Below are positions 33,701-35,382 of a stretch of 35,382 bases of DNA, piece after piece. The DNA is taken from contig CP070842.1 in assembly GCA_020342155.1 (NCBI GenBank), forward strand, positions 291,397 to 326,778. The letters are read 5' to 3'. Position 1 is the first letter of the stretch. Each line of letters starts with the position of its first letter. The stretch comes from Dehalococcoidales bacterium (GTDB lineage: Bacteria; Chloroflexota; Dehalococcoidia; Dehalococcoidales; Fen-1064). The notes under the pieces are model-generated. The model was not told the DNA's origin and made no database searches. It worked only from the letters and a program-made list of their open reading frames with translations. The translations under genes and the position numbers were made by a program.

Positions 33701-34233
33701 ACATCACGGCCGTCGGCTTCCATTTATATACCCAGTTATTATCGTCGGCTGTCGAGAAAATCAAGGCGAAGCAGGCCGGAATCCCCGAGGCCGAACTGGT
33801 GCCTTCGAATTTGCCCACACCGACGATAGACCTGCCCCTCCCTGCTTTCATCCCTGAGGAATACGTATCTGACCTGCTCACGCGGCTCGACCTCTACCAG
33901 GATATTGTCAGGCTGGACAGGCCCGAGCAGGTTGACAACATGGCGGCCGACTTCAAAGACAGGTTCGGGCTGCTGCCGCTAGAGGTGGAGAACTTGCTCT
34001 ATGCTGCCAGGGTCAAGTTACTGGCAGCCCGGGCGTATGTTGAGTCCGTCACCACCGAGCACGGGGAGATAGTGCTGCGGCTGGTGGAAGGCCTGCGCTT
34101 CGACAGGCAGAAACTCCAGCCGGTACTGCGTGATGGCATCAGGGTGGGCCATAACCAGCTTGGCCTAAACCGGAGAAGACTGGGCAGGGCGTGGCGTGAC
34201 GTGCTGGTGGATGTATTGAAACGGGCCGGATGA
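30736..34233 (+). CDS. mfd: Transcription-repair coupling factor
   Basis: Mfd removes RNA polymerase stalled at DNA lesions and recruits UvrA. The 1165-residue protein has the UvrB-like N-terminal module (VTLYP-like entry, VSAPAFIQKTP), the RNA-polymerase-interacting domain (KPGDYVVHIEHGIAGFAGF and LRYAAGDRLYVPSDQ), and a RecG-like translocase with Walker A GDVGYGKT at 651-658 and DEEQ at 752-755. It then has LSATPIPRTL, the QLRGRVGRG motif and the C-terminal D7 domain. The start is GTG at 30736 or 30739, with the latter better spaced from AAAGG. Length is typical. The small membrane-protein gene follows 38 bases downstream. Confidence 0.97.
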   Translation: MVSRLDILDLSQLLQLIDDIPAYQRLAEELEQAEGSTRVTVLEAAKPFFVAALYHRLRRPLVMVTAQPENGRKLYDQLMTWCASEEVRLFPEPDALPYERVTSDTPSEQERLQVLAALVGPDNEKPEIQPPLVVVSAPAFIQKTPSRDDFAGGFHTVKVGMDVEPIRLLQRWQSMGYRVESIVDVPGTAGRRGGIVDIYPPTADLPARLEFFGNTIESIRLFDPASQRSHTDVPSITIGPATELLTPWLSSQSELQALLGSLDLSGCSEEVREQYEKDLAMLVEKQRPVNFQFYAPLFNRDSLLDYLPEDALLVLDEPRGIEPAVADFNDKSEELRTAKFERGELPAGFPKPHFTWEEMRGGVENRQRLVVTAWGPPDGKEYHRLDFAPAPSYAGQLPAFIDRVKQMLAQKQRLVLVSHQASRLSELLEEEDIIATPLTEVRQPPPPGSLILVQGLLAGGWLMDNRTVLFTDSEIFGFIKQQRLLKKRPVPRQRLAIDIKPGDYVVHIEHGIAGFAGFRMIRTEHGEKEFLVLRYAAGDRLYVPSDQIDRVTRYVGGRGDHVPVLSRLGTQEWTRTKQKVKESVEAMAEELLTLYAARDVVPGYTFSPDTLWQRELEASFPYVETPDQVEVQKHVKGDMEQGKPMDRLVCGDVGYGKTEVALRAAFKAVLDGKQVAVLVPTTVLAQQHYSTFKERLEAFPAVVEVLSRFRSPREQQVIVDGLASGRVDICIGTHRLIQKDIQFKDLGLLIIDEEQRFGVTHKEYLKQMRQEVDVLTLSATPIPRTLHMALTGVRDMSTMETPPEERLPIKTYVAEYDERLVREAVLRELERNGQVFFVHNRVQSIPIVASKLEEVVPEARIAIAHGQMPEHELEQVTTDFINGESDILLCTTIIESGLDMPNVNTLIVNRADKFGLTQLYQLRGRVGRGARTAYAYFLFDKGQNLSLVAEKRLRTIYEATELGAGFGIAMKDLEIRGAGTLLGTRQSGHITAVGFHLYTQLLSSAVEKIKAKQAGIPEAELVPSNLPTPTIDLPLPAFIPEEYVSDLLTRLDLYQDIVRLDRPEQVDNMAADFKDRFGLLPLEVENLLYAARVKLLAARAYVESVTTEHGEIVLRLVEGLRFDRQKLQPVLRDGIRVGHNQLGLNRRRLGRAWRDVLVDVLKRAG

Positions 34234-34271
34234 TATAATGCTGGGGAAACAGCGAAGAGGTTAATGGTACG

Positions 34272-34526
34272 GTGGACACAGCACTAGAGGTCCTTAAATG
34301 GATTGGTATAGCTCTTGCCGCAGGTTTCGTCGGGTACTTCGGACGGCATCTGGCGATGATGATAATTGATAAGATAAGCCGCAAGAAACCAGAACCCCCA
34401 CCCCCCGAAGCCCCTTCCTCCGCGCCGTCATCCCCCTCCGATGTAGCTCTCGCTGCCCAGGCTAAGGTAGACAAAAAACGAGCCAAAGCCGAGGCCAAGA
34501 GAGCCAAGAAAGAGGGGAAGGGGTAG
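34272..34526 (+). CDS. Small membrane protein with charged Lys/Ala-rich tail
   Basis: The 84-residue protein has one N-terminal membrane helix (about 8-30, IGIALAAGFVGYFGRHLAMMI), a proline-rich linker (about 40-52) and a C-terminal tail of repeated KAEAKRAKKE-type charged helices. There is no recognised domain. The start is GTG at 34272. Its position after mfd and before a strong terminator-like hairpin suggests it is the last gene of the mfd transcript. Its function is unknown. Confidence 0.6.
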   Translation: MDTALEVLKWIGIALAAGFVGYFGRHLAMMIIDKISRKKPEPPPPEAPSSAPSSPSDVALAAQAKVDKKRAKAEAKRAKKEGKG

Positions 34527-34555
34527 GGAGATTGACATAAGGCAGGGAAGAGTCT

Positions 34556-34590
34556 AAGAGAGGGCACCAGCCCTCTCTTTTCTTTTTTCT
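34556..34590 (+). terminator. Rho-independent terminator after the mfd unit
   Basis: Perfect 10-base arms AAGAGAGGGC and GCCCTCTCTT with loop ACCA are followed directly by TTCTTTTTTCTT. This is the best intrinsic terminator in the window, and it is also the first hairpin of repeat copy C. Confidence 0.75.
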
Positions 34591-34632
34591 TCCCCCTCTC
34601 CTTTTAAGGAGAGGGGGAATGAGGGGGTGAGG
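34556..34632 (+). repeat. Composite two-hairpin intergenic repeat, copy C
   Basis: The terminator-like hairpin is followed by a second perfect hairpin with 14-base arms (34590-34603 and 34606-34619, TTCCCCCTCTCCTT type, loop TT) and a G-rich tail TGAGGGGGTGAGG. The architecture equals copies A and B, though the bases of the second stem have diverged. Confidence 0.65.
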
Positions 34633-34687
34633 TTACCACGAAAATAGAGTATAATCTAATCCAAATTCACTATTCGGAAGGACAGAA

Positions 34688-35299
34688 TTGATTATGGGTA
34701 AGACCATTGACCCTCGCACAATAGCTCTGGAAACAAACTCGCCACTATGGCAGATAAGCGACTTAGAAAACGGACCTGTCCTTCAGGTTTTAGGTAACAC
34801 CCCAACAACTAAAAAGACGGGCACAGAGGCATATCTGGATGAGGACCACGTTGGTAAAGTGGCCTTGATTGGCGAGACCAGGCATAACTATAGAATGCAG
34901 GCAGAGATGCGCTTTCTCAAATATCATCGCTCTCCCCAAAACGGGGGGTGGTTCGGATTCGCTATACGGGCCCAAGACGTATTGAACTACGAAATTGTAT
35001 GGTTTATGCCCAATGCGGAGACTGGCAATACCGTTGCTTATGTGCCGGTGGCTCACGGCGTTGTGCCGTGGTGGACAGAGGCCTATGCGAGTCAGAAAAA
35101 AGGTGACCCGCACATTCCCATCAACTCCTGGTTTCAGGCATGCGTAGATGTAGTGGACGACGAGTTTACTGTGTATGTAGAAAACCAGCCTGTGTTCACG
35201 AAGAAAATCACTTACTACCTTAAAGAAGGGTGTCCTGGCTTCTTCGTCGGCACTGCCACAGATGCGGCGTTCAGGCGAATTGTTATCGAAGACCTTTGA
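34688..35299 (+). CDS. Probable concanavalin/LamG-like beta-sandwich protein, unassigned
   Basis: The 203-residue product has strand-rich patterns resembling LamG or DUF1080-type sandwiches: a NYRMQAEMRFLKYHRSPQNGGWFGFAIRAQD block at about 76-106, FQACVDVVDDEFTVYVENQPVF, and a closing GFFVGTATDAAFRRIVIEDL. No signal peptide is visible, so it seems cytoplasmic. The start is TTG at 34688 with AAGGA five bases upstream, or ATG at 34694. The family call is tentative. It may bind carbohydrate, but I see no catalytic residues to claim. Confidence 0.6.
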   Translation: MIMGKTIDPRTIALETNSPLWQISDLENGPVLQVLGNTPTTKKTGTEAYLDEDHVGKVALIGETRHNYRMQAEMRFLKYHRSPQNGGWFGFAIRAQDVLNYEIVWFMPNAETGNTVAYVPVAHGVVPWWTEAYASQKKGDPHIPINSWFQACVDVVDDEFTVYVENQPVFTKKITYYLKEGCPGFFVGTATDAAFRRIVIEDL

Positions 35300-35322
35300 A
35301 ATAGAGTGATAAGAGGAATGTC

Positions 35323-35382
35323 ATGGATGAGCAGATTCTTTTTAATGATAGAGAAGAGTTCAGAAAATGGCTTTTGGAAAAC
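35323..35382 (+). CDS. YdeI/OmdA-family protein, 5' end only
   Basis: From ATG at 35323 the first 20 codons encode MDEQILFNDREEFRKWL and onward. This matches the start of YdeI/OmpD-associated family proteins (LxFxxRxEFRxWLxEN). AGAGGA lies five bases upstream. The gene runs off the window. Confidence 0.6.
   Translation, partial: MDEQILFNDREEFRKWLLEN

Noticed and set aside
34137..34567. A 142-codon minus-strand open frame overlapping the end of mfd and the small membrane protein
   Set aside because: It crosses two plus-strand genes and a terminator, and its low-complexity composition mirrors the Lys/Ala-rich tail on the other strand.
1..35382. CRISPR array, tRNA or rRNA genes
   Set aside because: I saw no regularly spaced repeats with unique spacers, no tRNA T-arm context outside coding frames and no rRNA signature blocks. 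A covariance search was not possible.

Overview
The window is about 35 kb of bacterial chromosome of roughly 50% GC with no rRNA or tRNA genes that I could see. Several traits fit a Chloroflexota lineage, most likely Dehalococcoidia-like. These are a Gram-positive-type LexA box in front of an error-prone polymerase cassette, short BldC/MerR-like helix-turn-helix genes scattered among modules, frequent GTG/TTG starts, and G-rich intergenic palindromes. This assignment is inference from gene content and style, not from a marker gene.

Layout. (1) 1-2600, minus strand: a DUF6504-like gene followed by an error-prone DnaE2/ImuC-type DNA polymerase, read from a near-consensus promoter whose spacer holds a LexA-like box. 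The polymerase frame carries an in-frame TAA at 63-65 and continues homologously to the window edge. (2) 2699-4067: a DUF72 protein and a GyrI-like small-molecule-binding protein. (3) 4187-8282: an operator-like palindrome, a small HTH gene, a soluble four-PAS histidine kinase, a lone receiver domain and an HD-GYP response regulator, forming a cytoplasmic signalling operon. (4) 8283-11590: a low-density stretch with one unknown gene, a 4-hydroxybutyryl-CoA dehydratase-family enzyme with its Fe-S ligands intact, and four apparently decayed remnants (Lrp/AsnC ligand domain, zinc ribbon, an unidentified 3' end, and a frameshifted HTH gene). (5) 11583-22070: a type IV pilus/type II secretion-like operon with PilB, PilC, a PilO-like protein and a PilM-PilN fusion, followed by two successive sets of PilV-like, PilW-like and PilX-like pilins. 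The two PilX-like proteins end in unrelated domains: nested jelly-roll-like repeats in the first, a bactofilin-like beta-helix in the second. The first is split by a single in-frame TAG. (6) 22252-24668: methyltransferase, HTH protein, zincin-like metallopeptidase and Nudix hydrolase. (7) 24724-29029: RNase PH convergent with proA, then mscS and proB, which places proline synthesis beside an osmotic release channel. (8) 29121-35382: an MFS transporter, the transcription-repair coupling factor mfd, a small membrane protein, a probable LamG-like protein and the 5' end of a YdeI/OmdA-family gene.

Three intergenic gaps (26800-26876, 30550-30620, 34556-34632) carry copies of one composite two-hairpin repeat. 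The most interesting candidate system is the pilus operon: one shared assembly machine with two alternative or combined tip cassettes bearing different displayed domains. The recurrent lesions (two single-codon nonsense changes in otherwise intact frames, plus gene remnants) suggest either relaxed selection or assembly errors. Read-level data would separate these.
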